Assembly (NCBI GenBank): GCA_963819685.1
Contig: CAWFXI010000003.1
Location: forward strand, 248,001 to 312,000
Direction of reading: 5' to 3'
DNA from: CAIUGU01 sp963819685
GTDB taxonomy: Bacteria > Pseudomonadota > Gammaproteobacteria > Steroidobacterales > Steroidobacteraceae
DNA length: 64,000 nucleotides
Positions 1-8,057 of the stretch are shown here, piece by piece (the stretch's first letter is position 1; every line of letters begins with the position of its first letter). Both the position numbers and the translations under genes were made by a program. Under the pieces are notes generated by a model. The model searched no databases and was not told where the DNA came from. It saw nothing but the letters and a program-made list of their open reading frames with translations.

Positions 1-627
1 GCGGAAGACAACGAGATGATCGTTGCCATCACCGATTTCGTGCTGTCGGATGCGGTACGACAGGCCGGCCTGTGGCGCGGGTACGGGCATGATCTCGGCG
101 TGGCGGTCAATCTGTCGCCCAGCATGGTCCGCGATACCGGCTTTCCCGAGCGGCTGGCGCGGCTGCTGCGCGAGTACGATCTGCCAGCGGAGATGCTGAC
201 GATCGAGGTGACCGAGGCCTCGTCCCTGCACGATGTCGAACTCGTCACCGACGTGTTCATGCGGCTCCGGGTGCAGGGTGTCAGGCTTTCGCTGGATGAT
301 TTCGGTACCGGAACCTCATCCATTACGCAGCTCTATCGCATGCCGTTCAATGAAGTGAAGATCGATCGCAGTCTCGTGTCGGAGCTGCCACATACGGAGG
401 CGGCAGTCACCGTCGTGCACGCAATCGTGGAGCTGGCACACCGGTTGTCATTGACCGTGTGTGCCGAGGGGATCGAAACGGACGAGCAGTTTCAGTTCAT
501 GGATGAGGCAGGCTGCGAGGCCCTGCAGGGCCAACTGATCTCCAAAGCCGTCCCGGCTGCAGAACTCGAATCGCTGGCGAAGGCGTGGCGCAGCGGGTAT
601 CCGGCGTCCACCCGTCCCGGCTCCTGA
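1..627 (+). CDS. EAL-domain cyclic-di-GMP phosphodiesterase, C-terminal part
   Basis: The reading frame is open from the first base, so the N-terminus lies outside the window. The visible 208 residues are the C-terminal two thirds of an EAL domain, which hydrolyses cyclic di-GMP to pGpG. Recognisable blocks in order are VNLSP, the metal-binding EVTE, DDFGTG, KIDRS and AEGIET. The final block reads QGQLISKA where active enzymes usually have a QGYLFSRP-type ending, so activity is likely but not certain. Any sensory or GGDEF domains would be upstream. The next gene converges from the minus strand 12 bases away. Its neighbours include a GGDEF protein, so this end of the window handles cyclic di-GMP turnover. 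Confidence 0.9.
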   Translation, partial: AEDNEMIVAITDFVLSDAVRQAGLWRGYGHDLGVAVNLSPSMVRDTGFPERLARLLREYDLPAEMLTIEVTEASSLHDVELVTDVFMRLRVQGVRLSLDDFGTGTSSITQLYRMPFNEVKIDRSLVSELPHTEAAVTVVHAIVELAHRLSLTVCAEGIETDEQFQFMDEAGCEALQGQLISKAVPAAELESLAKAWRSGYPASTRPGS

Positions 628-639
628 TCTACCGGGTAC

Positions 640-2124
640 TCAGGTCGCTTTGAGCGATCGCCTGGAAGCGCGTGCGGGAGACTTCTCGCCCTGCAGCAGC
701 AGCTGCAGCGGGCACGTCACCGTGACGCGCGTCCCGAACACCGGTTCCTCCAGCTTGAGTGCTGCGCCGAGCATGCGCGCGCGATATTCCATGATCTTGA
801 GACCCATGCCCGGCAAGCTGTTCTGCAGGCCAGCGGCCAGGCCGATGCCGTTGTCAGTGATGACGAGCCTCAGTCTCCGGGCCGTGGTCTCGAGCTGGAT
901 CGACAGACGCGTCGCTCGCGCATAGCGTGCTGCATTGGTCGTCGCTTCCTGGGCGATACGAAACAGATGCGTGGCTGCGCTTTCCTTGAGGTCGGGGATG
1001 TCGGCGCCGGATGAGCTGCGGAAAGTGCAATCGATGCCATAGGTGTCCTGGCAGAGTTCGGCGAGATGACGCAGTGCTTCCGGCAGTCCACCGCGTTCCA
1101 GGTTCACCGGTGCAAGGCCGCGGGCAAGGAGTCGCGTGCTCTGGATCGCATTCGCGACCAGCTCACGGATCCGCGTTACCTGCGCGAGATAGGCCGGAGT
1201 TTCCTGCGCCAGCTGAACCTCGAGACCGCGCAGCAGCAGCGACAGGCCCGTGAGTTCCTGGCCCAGGCCGTCGTGCAGATCGCTACCCAGCCGCTGCTGT
1301 TCGCGATTCGAGATCTCGAGCAGCTCATGGGTGAGCTGCCTGAGGGCGGTGACCTCGCGGCTGGTGCTCAAGGTGCCGACGACAGTTCCTGTGGCGGCAT
1401 CGCAAAGCGGGATCTGCGAGCTCATGAACCAGCGGAAGGTGCCGTCCGGGTTTTCCCAGGCGACTTCCTGATAGTCCAGCAGGCTGGCTGGCCCGGTGAC
1501 ATCGGCAGGTGCCGGGTCACTCGCCATCAATCGGTCCAGTTCCGGAAATTCGAATTTCCGGTGGCCGATGACCGCGCTGCGGTCCCGGCCGATCAGTTTC
1601 AGCAACTCGGCGTTGACCACGGTGAGTCGCTGCTCGCTATCGACCGCGAACACGACGACGGGGAGATTTTCTATCAGTGTACTCAGGAGTACGCGCTGTG
1701 CTTCCAGGGCAGACTGGGCTTTGCGGCGCTCGAGCCGCTCATGGGCTTCGGCCAGTGCGCGTTGCACCACGGCAGGCAGGCGCGAGAGACGATCCTTGAT
1801 GACGTAGTCCGTTGCACCTCTCTTCAGGGCTTCAGTCGCTCGTTCTTCACCGAGTGAACCCGAGACGAAGATGAAAGGGGTATCCGGATAGCGGTCGCGA
1901 AGGAGGGCGAGCGCCCTGAAACCGTCGAAGCCCGGCAGGCTGTAGTCGGCCAGCACCAGGTCCGGAGGCTCGCTGAGTGCTTCCCGGAAGCCCGCTTCCG
2001 AGGCAACGTGCCGCCAAACGAGCCCGGGCCTGGCGCGGCCCAGCTCGAGCTGGACCAACTCGGCATCGTTCGGATCGTCCTCGAGCAACACGACCCGCAA
2101 AACCTTATCTACCTCGCTCGACAT
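640..2124 (-). CDS. REC-PAS-HisKA_3 sensor histidine kinase
   Basis: This 494-residue protein starts with a receiver domain (acidic pair EDD, phospho-acceptor in ADYSLPGFDG, Lys in VIKDR), continues with a PAS domain around residues 140-260, and ends with a NarL-type kinase. The HisKA_3 dimerisation box has its His in SDLHDGLGQ near residue 283. The ATPase domain shows ITDNGIG and GMGLKIMEYRA. There are no membrane segments, so it is a cytoplasmic kinase that probably takes phosphate or a signal through its own receiver. I chose the ATG at 2124 because a run of six Gs sits just upstream; an in-frame ATG at 2160 lacks one. It diverges from a NarL-type regulator at 2260, its most likely partner. 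Confidence 0.88.
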   Translation of the reverse strand: MSSEVDKVLRVVLLEDDPNDAELVQLELGRARPGLVWRHVASEAGFREALSEPPDLVLADYSLPGFDGFRALALLRDRYPDTPFIFVSGSLGEERATEALKRGATDYVIKDRLSRLPAVVQRALAEAHERLERRKAQSALEAQRVLLSTLIENLPVVVFAVDSEQRLTVVNAELLKLIGRDRSAVIGHRKFEFPELDRLMASDPAPADVTGPASLLDYQEVAWENPDGTFRWFMSSQIPLCDAATGTVVGTLSTSREVTALRQLTHELLEISNREQQRLGSDLHDGLGQELTGLSLLLRGLEVQLAQETPAYLAQVTRIRELVANAIQSTRLLARGLAPVNLERGGLPEALRHLAELCQDTYGIDCTFRSSSGADIPDLKESAATHLFRIAQEATTNAARYARATRLSIQLETTARRLRLVITDNGIGLAAGLQNSLPGMGLKIMEYRARMLGAALKLEEPVFGTRVTVTCPLQLLLQGEKSPARASRRSLKAT

Positions 2125-2259
2125 GGCACCCCCCGCCACGACTTTAGCAGGTTGACGCAATCACTACGCAGCCGCCCCGCAGCCATTGCTTGTCTCTCGC
2201 GAGCACGGGTGGTACAAAACGAGCAGGTAAGGGATTGCCTCCTCAAGTCTTCGCGCCCG

Positions 2260-2964
2260 ATGGCTGTCATGGCCGAGCACACCAGAAAACTCCTGATCGT
2301 CGATGATCACCCCTTTGTGCGCGAGGGGCTCAAGCAGTTGCTGGCAGCGCAGAGCGAGTTCATTGTCGTCGCCGAAGCATCGTCCATCGTCGAAGCACAG
2401 GCGACGCTGCAGCGCATCCTGCCCGACATTGCCGTCGTCGATCTGACGCTGGGAAACGAAGACGGCATCGAGCTCGTGCGCTGGTTCCGCTCGCAGCATC
2501 CCGAAGTGGCAGTGCTCGTGCTGTCGATGCAGGAGGAGGCGCTGTTCGCCGAGAAGATGCTGCGACTGGGTGTGCAGGGTTATGTCATGAAGAGTGCGGC
2601 GGCTGCGGACTTCCTCAGCGCATTGCGCAAGGTTGCCAGGGGCCAGAAGCACGTCAGCGGGCCGGTCAGTGAACGGCTGCTGGCGCAGGTGGCGCGCGGG
2701 CGCACACAGAACGGCGAGGATCCCGTGCAGGCGCTGACAGCTCGTGAACTCGGCATCTTTCAGCTGATTGGTTCCGGCATCAGCACGCGCCAGATTGCGG
2801 AGCAGCTGGCGCTGTCGATGAAGACCGTCGATGCCCATCGCCGTCACGTGCGCGAGAAGCTCAATCTGCGTTCGACCAGCGAGCTCATTCGCTACGCGAC
2901 ACAATGGGTCGCCGAGAAAAGTGACCAGCGACCCCAGGGACTTGACGGGGTGAATAAGGTATAG
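2260..2964 (+). CDS. NarL/FixJ-family response regulator
   Basis: A two-domain response regulator of 234 residues. The receiver has the DD pair in LIVDDHP, the phospho-acceptor Asp in VVDLTLGNEDG and Lys in YVMKSA. The C-terminal LuxR helix-turn-helix runs from LTARELGIFQLIGSG to KTVDAHRRHVREKL. It should bind DNA when phosphorylated. The frame is open back to 2008, but homology begins at LLIVDDHP, so I place the start at the ATG at 2260 (the ATG at 2269 is equally possible). It diverges from the REC-PAS kinase at 2124, and its paralogue follows at 3037. That suggests one kinase feeding two regulators. Confidence 0.88.
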   Translation: MAVMAEHTRKLLIVDDHPFVREGLKQLLAAQSEFIVVAEASSIVEAQATLQRILPDIAVVDLTLGNEDGIELVRWFRSQHPEVAVLVLSMQEEALFAEKMLRLGVQGYVMKSAAAADFLSALRKVARGQKHVSGPVSERLLAQVARGRTQNGEDPVQALTARELGIFQLIGSGISTRQIAEQLALSMKTVDAHRRHVREKLNLRSTSELIRYATQWVAEKSDQRPQGLDGVNKV

Positions 2965-3036
2965 CCTGAATCGGGCGCTGACACCTCCCGTCAGGCATTG
3001 GATTGCCGCAAAATCCTGTGAAGGGGGCGGAAGAAG

Positions 3037-3753
3037 ATGAACGCGGGCACTTCACTACCAGGTTTCGGGCACAAGTCCGCGGGCGCAGCACAGCGCACGC
3101 GGCGAGTTCTCATCGTCGACGATCATCCGATCGTCCGCCAGGGTCTCAGGCGCCTCATCGAGGCGGAGCCCGATCTCGAGGTCTGCGGCGAGGCTGAAGC
3201 TGTTCGCGATGCCAAGGCGCTCGTTCGTGAGCTGCGTCCCGATATCGTCATCGTCGATATCTCCCTGAAGCAGGGCGACGGCCTCGAACTGCTGAAGGAC
3301 ATTCGTGCCCATTATCCGGCGCTGCCAGTGCTGGTGCTGTCGATGCACGATGAAGCCGTGTATGCCGAGCGCATGCTGTCGGCGGGAGCCAGTGGCTACA
3401 TCATGAAGCATGCCGCCAGCGACCAGTTCATCGTCGCCCTGCGCCGCGTGCTCGATGGCGGTATCTACGTCAGCGAAGCCGTCGGCAACAACATGATCGA
3501 GAAGTTTGCGGCGGGCACGGCTTATGTTTCGGCGAATCCGGTCGACAGCCTGACCAACCGGGAACTGCAGGTGCTGCACATGATCGGCAAGGGGTTGTCG
3601 ACGCGCCAGACTGCCGAGACGCTGAATCTCAGCATCAAGACGGTCGAATCGCACCGGCAGCGCATCAAACGCAAGCTGTCTCTGACCAACTCGGCGCAGC
3701 TGATGCAGTACGCGGTCAACTGGTACGCGGGCCGGGAACCGACACCGCGCTGA
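3037..3753 (+). CDS. NarL/FixJ-family response regulator
   Basis: This 238-residue regulator is a paralogue of the preceding gene. Its receiver shows LIVDDHPIVRQGL, VVDISLKQGDG (phospho-acceptor Asp) and YIMKHA. The LuxR helix-turn-helix runs from LTNRELQVLHMIGKG to KTVESHRQRIKRKL. About 20 extra N-terminal residues (GHKSAGAAQRTRR) precede the receiver and are probably unstructured. A purine-rich GGAAGAAG lies directly before the ATG. The tandem arrangement with the gene at 2260 and the shared divergent kinase suggest a branched two-component pathway. No target can be named from the sequence. Confidence 0.88.
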   Translation: MNAGTSLPGFGHKSAGAAQRTRRVLIVDDHPIVRQGLRRLIEAEPDLEVCGEAEAVRDAKALVRELRPDIVIVDISLKQGDGLELLKDIRAHYPALPVLVLSMHDEAVYAERMLSAGASGYIMKHAASDQFIVALRRVLDGGIYVSEAVGNNMIEKFAAGTAYVSANPVDSLTNRELQVLHMIGKGLSTRQTAETLNLSIKTVESHRQRIKRKLSLTNSAQLMQYAVNWYAGREPTPR

Positions 3754-3873
3754 GTCAAACTCCCGCCCCGGCTGCTGACCCGGGCCAGCCTGACGATTGC
3801 GGTTGCAAGCGGCCACAGTGATACTGCGCCGGCTGGCCGACTTCTGCCGACCGGCAGCAACCTGGGGACCTGC

Positions 3874-4830
3874 TTGTCTGACGTTGACAGTTCCGCGAAT
3901 GAACCGGCGCCACTGCGCCTGCTGTTGGTGGAAGACGAACCAACGCAGCAGCTCATCCTCGCTCGCAAGCTGCGGCAGGCGGGCTACCTCGTCGACACCG
4001 CCAACGATGGCCGCGAAGCACTCGACAAACTGCTCGAACGCGGGTATTCCCTGCTGCTGACCGATTGGGACATGCCGGTCATGGACGGCGTGGAGTTGTG
4101 CAGGGCGTTGCGTGCAGCGCAGTTGCCGAACTACGTCTATACGTTGCTGCTGACCGGCAGGGACGGCCTCCTCCATGTGGTTGCCGGACTCGACGCGGGC
4201 GCGGACGACTATCTCGTCAAACCCGTCGAAGACATCGAACTCAAGGCCCGGCTCGCCACCGGCCAGCGCATCGTCAAGCTTGAACAGTCCCTGCGCGCCG
4301 CGAATGAAGAAAATCGCCGGCTGTCAGTCATGGATGCGCTGACGGGCGCGTGCAATCGCCGATACCTGATGGATCTGCTGCCGCGGGAGATCGAGCGGGC
4401 GGCACGATACGGGCGACCGCTGTCACTGGTCATGTGCGACCTGGATCATTTCAAGCGGGTCAACGATACCCACGGGCACATGGCAGGCGACGAAGTCCTC
4501 CGGGCGACCGTCCGCGTGATCATGGAGGGTATCCGCAAGACGGACTGGGTGGCGCGCTACGGCGGCGAAGAATTCATCATCGTGCTGCCAGAAACCACGC
4601 TGAGCAGCGCCCAGGTGGTGGCGAACGCGTTGCGCGCCAGAATCGAAACGGCAGCGCTCGGAGCAGGAACCGTGACGGTACCGGTGACCGCAAGCTTTGG
4701 CGTGGTCGGCTGGGAGGCGGCGGTCAGCGCAACGGCCAGCATGGATACTCTGATCGCTCGTTGCGATGAGTGCCTCTACGCCAGCAAAGCGGCCGGGCGC
4801 AATCGGGTCACGGTGCTGTCGCTGGGGTGA
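3874..4830 (+). CDS. REC-GGDEF diguanylate cyclase
   Basis: This is a 318-residue response regulator whose output is cyclic di-GMP synthesis. The receiver (residues about 14-135) has LLVEDEPT, the phospho-acceptor in TDWDMPVMDG and Lys in YLVKPVED. A short helix links it to a GGDEF domain that starts at MDALTGACNRRYL and carries the active-site motif GGEEF in ARYGGEEFIIVLPE. I see no RxxD inhibitory site at the usual place before GGEEF. The start is a TTG at 3874, chosen because GGGGA lies six bases upstream and no in-frame ATG precedes the receiver. It overlaps the convergent hybrid kinase by 23 bases. PleD- and WspR-like proteins share this layout. Confidence 0.9.
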   Translation: MSDVDSSANEPAPLRLLLVEDEPTQQLILARKLRQAGYLVDTANDGREALDKLLERGYSLLLTDWDMPVMDGVELCRALRAAQLPNYVYTLLLTGRDGLLHVVAGLDAGADDYLVKPVEDIELKARLATGQRIVKLEQSLRAANEENRRLSVMDALTGACNRRYLMDLLPREIERAARYGRPLSLVMCDLDHFKRVNDTHGHMAGDEVLRATVRVIMEGIRKTDWVARYGGEEFIIVLPETTLSSAQVVANALRARIETAALGAGTVTVPVTASFGVVGWEAAVSATASMDTLIARCDECLYASKAAGRNRVTVLSLG

Positions 4831-7800
4831 GGGCGTCAAGGAATGTGCACACCCGCTCGAACTCGCTCGCCAGCTTGTCCAGCAGTTCGTTCAGTTCCGT
4901 ATTCGAGGCAGTGCTACTGCGATTCTCAAGAGCAGCAGCCAGCTCCTTGAGCTGGCCCGCATGAATATTCGCGCTGGCGCCCTTCAACTGATGGGCCGCT
5001 CGTTGCAGACGTAGCAGATCCTGGCCGGACAACGCTGTCCGCATCTCCTCGATCGCCTTCGCACCGCTTTTCGCAAACGTTGCAACGAGGTCAAGCGCAA
5101 ATGCCTGGTCTCCCGCTGTCAGTTCGAACAGGCGAGCCAGCTCTACCGGTTCGCCGGTCCGCGACACAGATTGAACGCCGGTGGAGGATGCAGAAGGCTG
5201 TCGAGCGAGGCCGAAGCGATCCAGCGTCTCGCGCAGGCGGCCGATTTCGAGCGGCTTGGTCAGGTAGGCATTCATCCCTGCGTCGAGACACAGTTCGAGC
5301 TGCCCGGGCATGGCATTGGCCGTCAGCGCGACGATGGGCACGCGCGCATTCCGGCCTCCGAGTGCGCGGATACGCCTGGTGGCCGTCAGGCCGTCCATGA
5401 TCGGCATCTGCATGTCCATGAATACAAGGTCAAAAGGAGTTGCACTGCAGGCTTCGACTGCGAGCGCGCCATCGCCGACGGTCGTGACGCGACACCCCAG
5501 ACGCTCAAGGAATCGCTCGGCGACTTTCTGGTTGACGAAGTTGTCCTCCACCAGCAACACCCGACCGGCATAGCGTGCTGCCTTGGTGCTTTCCGCCAGC
5601 GTCGTGCGGGTGACCATGCGCTGGGTGTGCATGTGCCATTCCCTGGCCTCGCGGGCCAGTACCTGTTCCAGGCAGTCGAACAGCTCGGAAGCCCGGACGG
5701 GTTTGGTCAGATAGGCCGCGAAGCCCATGCGCGCGAAGCGGTTGATGTCACCATGCCGGTCAACAGACGTCAGCATTACGAGCCGGGTTTCAGACAGCTG
5801 TGAATCCCCATTGATGGCTGCCGCCAACGCGGCGCCGTCCATGTCGGGCATCTGATAGTCCGCGAGGACGACGTCGAATCGGCGATTGTGTCCGATTGCC
5901 CGGCGCAGCATCGTCAATCCTTCGGCAGCGCTTGCGGCAACGTCGACGTCATAGCCGGCATGCGCTACCTGCTCGGACAGCACGCGGCGATTGGTCAGGT
6001 TGTCATCGACAACGAGAACCCTCTGGCCTTTTTCAGTCCGCCTTGCCACCGGCTCCGCGTCGTCCGTGTCCACCGCTTCGAGCGGCAGCGTGAACCAGAA
6101 AAGCGAGCCCTTGCCGGGTTCGCTCCCGGCCCCGACCTTGCCGCCCATCATTTCCACGAGCCGCGCAACGATCGACAGCCCAAGCCCGGTGCCCCCGAAA
6201 TGCCGGGTCGTGGACGCGTCGGCCTGCGTGAACGGCTGGAAAAGGATGGCGAGCGTGTCGGGATCGATGCCGATGCCGGAATCCCGCACCTCGAAGTGGA
6301 CCAGCGCGCGGCCGTCCTGCCGGCCCAGCAAATACACATCGATGGCGACTTCGCCTTTCTGCGTGAACTTGATGGCATTGCCGACGAGATTGATCAGGCA
6401 TTGCCGGATGCGCTGTGCGTCGCCCAGAACCCGGTCGGGCACTTCCGGCCGGACGTTGACGATCAACTCGAGGTCTTTGGCAGCCGCCTGGAACGCCATC
6501 ATGGCGCCGACGTCCTCCACATTGCCGCGCAGCTCCATTTCGATCGACTCGATGTCGAGGCGGCCGGCTTCGATCTTGGAGAAGTCGAGCAGATCGTTGA
6601 TCACGGTGAGCAACGCATCGGCACTGCTGCGGATCGTTTCCGCATAGTCGCGCTGGGTCGGCTCAAGGTTCGTTTCGAGCAGCAGCCCGGTCATGCCGAT
6701 GACGCCGTTCATGGGCGTGCGGATCTCATGGCTGACATTCGCCAGGAATGCGCTTTTGGTTCGCGTCGCTGCCTCCGCTGCATTCTTGGCTGCCCGCAGT
6801 TCCTCGGCGGCACGGTGACTTTCGGTGATGTCGCGCGTCATGCCGAGCACGCGCAATGCATTGCCCTGGCTGTCACGGAAGATTACCGCCTGGCGCTCCA
6901 GTACGCGCTCCACGCCGGCACTGTGGCGGATGCGGAAGGTGTCCGAGTACTGGCGGCTGCCGTCCTTGAGTGCCAGTTCCAGCCCGCCGCGCACTCGAGC
7001 CACGTCGTCCGGATGGATGATGGCATCAACGGTTTCATCGTTCAGGGTTTTGCCCGGGAGCAGGCCCCAAAGCTGAAAATTGCGCTTGTCCCAGGTGCGG
7101 ACGCGAGTCTGCGGATTCCAGTCGAAGATCCCGATGCCTGCGGTGCTCGTCGCCAGCGCAAGGCGTTCGAGCAGTTCCGTCCGGCTCTCCTCACTGGCCC
7201 TGACGTCCGTGACTTCCTGCACTGCGCCGCTGATCCTGATCACCTTGCCGGCGGCGAATTCGGGTTCGCCGATTGAACGTACCCAGATCTTTCTTCCGGA
7301 GGGCGTCGTCACCGGCAAGGTCAGATCCCAGGGCTGGCCATGGTCGCGTGCACTGGCGATCGCCTGGACCAGCAACTGTCTTGATTCGGCGTCGTGCATG
7401 GCAAGCACCGCGTCGACGTCGGCGGTATCGCCTGGCGGCAGTTCGAAAATCCGTCGTACATCGTCGGACCACACGCGCTTGCCTGTGAGCGTATCGAGTT
7501 CCCAGCCACCGATCTTGGCAATGCGCCCGACGATCTGGCGCAGCATCTGGCTGCGGTGCAATTCCGCTTCCGTTCGCGTTGCATGGTCGAGCGCCGCGCG
7601 TAATGCTTCGCTTTCCCTGTGTGCCTGTTCTGTCTCAGTCACGAGGTTGGCCTCGATGCGTGCCTTGCGCAGCTGCAGGATGCCCAGGAGCGCGGCGGTC
7701 CACACCGCAAAGATGGACATGGTGCTGTTGCCGATGACGATCCACATGTCGTCCCCGGTCAGTCGGGGCAGCGCCTGTGCGATGATGAGCGACGATCCAA

Positions 7801-7990
7801 GGCCAGCGGCAATGTAGGTATGTGCGATTCTGGCTGACCGCAGGCTCAGCACGACCACGACGACATACAGGAGGCCGACGGCATACGCGGGAGGTGCGCG
7901 CACATCGACCAGGAACAGCGTCAGCGAGAGTCCGATCAGCCAGGGCAACAGGCTCCGCTGCTGGGGCTTGTTTCCGCTCAAGTCATTCAT
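4808..7990 (-). CDS. Hybrid sensor histidine kinase with two receivers and HPt
   Basis: This is a complete phosphorelay in one 1060-residue chain. The N-terminus has about four membrane segments (residues 14-105), followed by a short coiled coil and two PAS domains (about 145-270 and 280-400). The HisKA domain has its phospho-His in NVSHEIRTPMNG near residue 421, and the ATPase domain has DSGIGID and GGTGLGLSI. Receiver 1 (about 655-780, ADYQMPDMDG), receiver 2 (about 805-925, MDMQMPIMDG) and an HPt domain (His in HQLKGASANIH near 1000) follow. The order matches BarA/TorS-type tripartite kinases, with an extra receiver. The HPt could pass phosphate to the nearby stand-alone regulators. The 3' end overlaps the REC-GGDEF gene. 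Confidence 0.92.
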   Translation of the reverse strand: MNDLSGNKPQQRSLLPWLIGLSLTLFLVDVRAPPAYAVGLLYVVVVVLSLRSARIAHTYIAAGLGSSLIIAQALPRLTGDDMWIVIGNSTMSIFAVWTAALLGILQLRKARIEANLVTETEQAHRESEALRAALDHATRTEAELHRSQMLRQIVGRIAKIGGWELDTLTGKRVWSDDVRRIFELPPGDTADVDAVLAMHDAESRQLLVQAIASARDHGQPWDLTLPVTTPSGRKIWVRSIGEPEFAAGKVIRISGAVQEVTDVRASEESRTELLERLALATSTAGIGIFDWNPQTRVRTWDKRNFQLWGLLPGKTLNDETVDAIIHPDDVARVRGGLELALKDGSRQYSDTFRIRHSAGVERVLERQAVIFRDSQGNALRVLGMTRDITESHRAAEELRAAKNAAEAATRTKSAFLANVSHEIRTPMNGVIGMTGLLLETNLEPTQRDYAETIRSSADALLTVINDLLDFSKIEAGRLDIESIEMELRGNVEDVGAMMAFQAAAKDLELIVNVRPEVPDRVLGDAQRIRQCLINLVGNAIKFTQKGEVAIDVYLLGRQDGRALVHFEVRDSGIGIDPDTLAILFQPFTQADASTTRHFGGTGLGLSIVARLVEMMGGKVGAGSEPGKGSLFWFTLPLEAVDTDDAEPVARRTEKGQRVLVVDDNLTNRRVLSEQVAHAGYDVDVAASAAEGLTMLRRAIGHNRRFDVVLADYQMPDMDGAALAAAINGDSQLSETRLVMLTSVDRHGDINRFARMGFAAYLTKPVRASELFDCLEQVLAREAREWHMHTQRMVTRTTLAESTKAARYAGRVLLVEDNFVNQKVAERFLERLGCRVTTVGDGALAVEACSATPFDLVFMDMQMPIMDGLTATRRIRALGGRNARVPIVALTANAMPGQLELCLDAGMNAYLTKPLEIGRLRETLDRFGLARQPSASSTGVQSVSRTGEPVELARLFELTAGDQAFALDLVATFAKSGAKAIEEMRTALSGQDLLRLQRAAHQLKGASANIHAGQLKELAAALENRSSTASNTELNELLDKLASEFERVCTFLDALTPATAP

Positions 7991-8057
7991 CCGTAGAATC
8001 CCGTCTGCTGGCTACACACCAGGCGGCGCTTAGAGAGTTCCCAAGGAGTTCAGGTTC

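Noticed and set aside
5888..7276. 462-codon open frame on the plus strand
   Set aside because: It is antisense to the hybrid kinase, whose domains are complete; high GC content favours such shadow frames.
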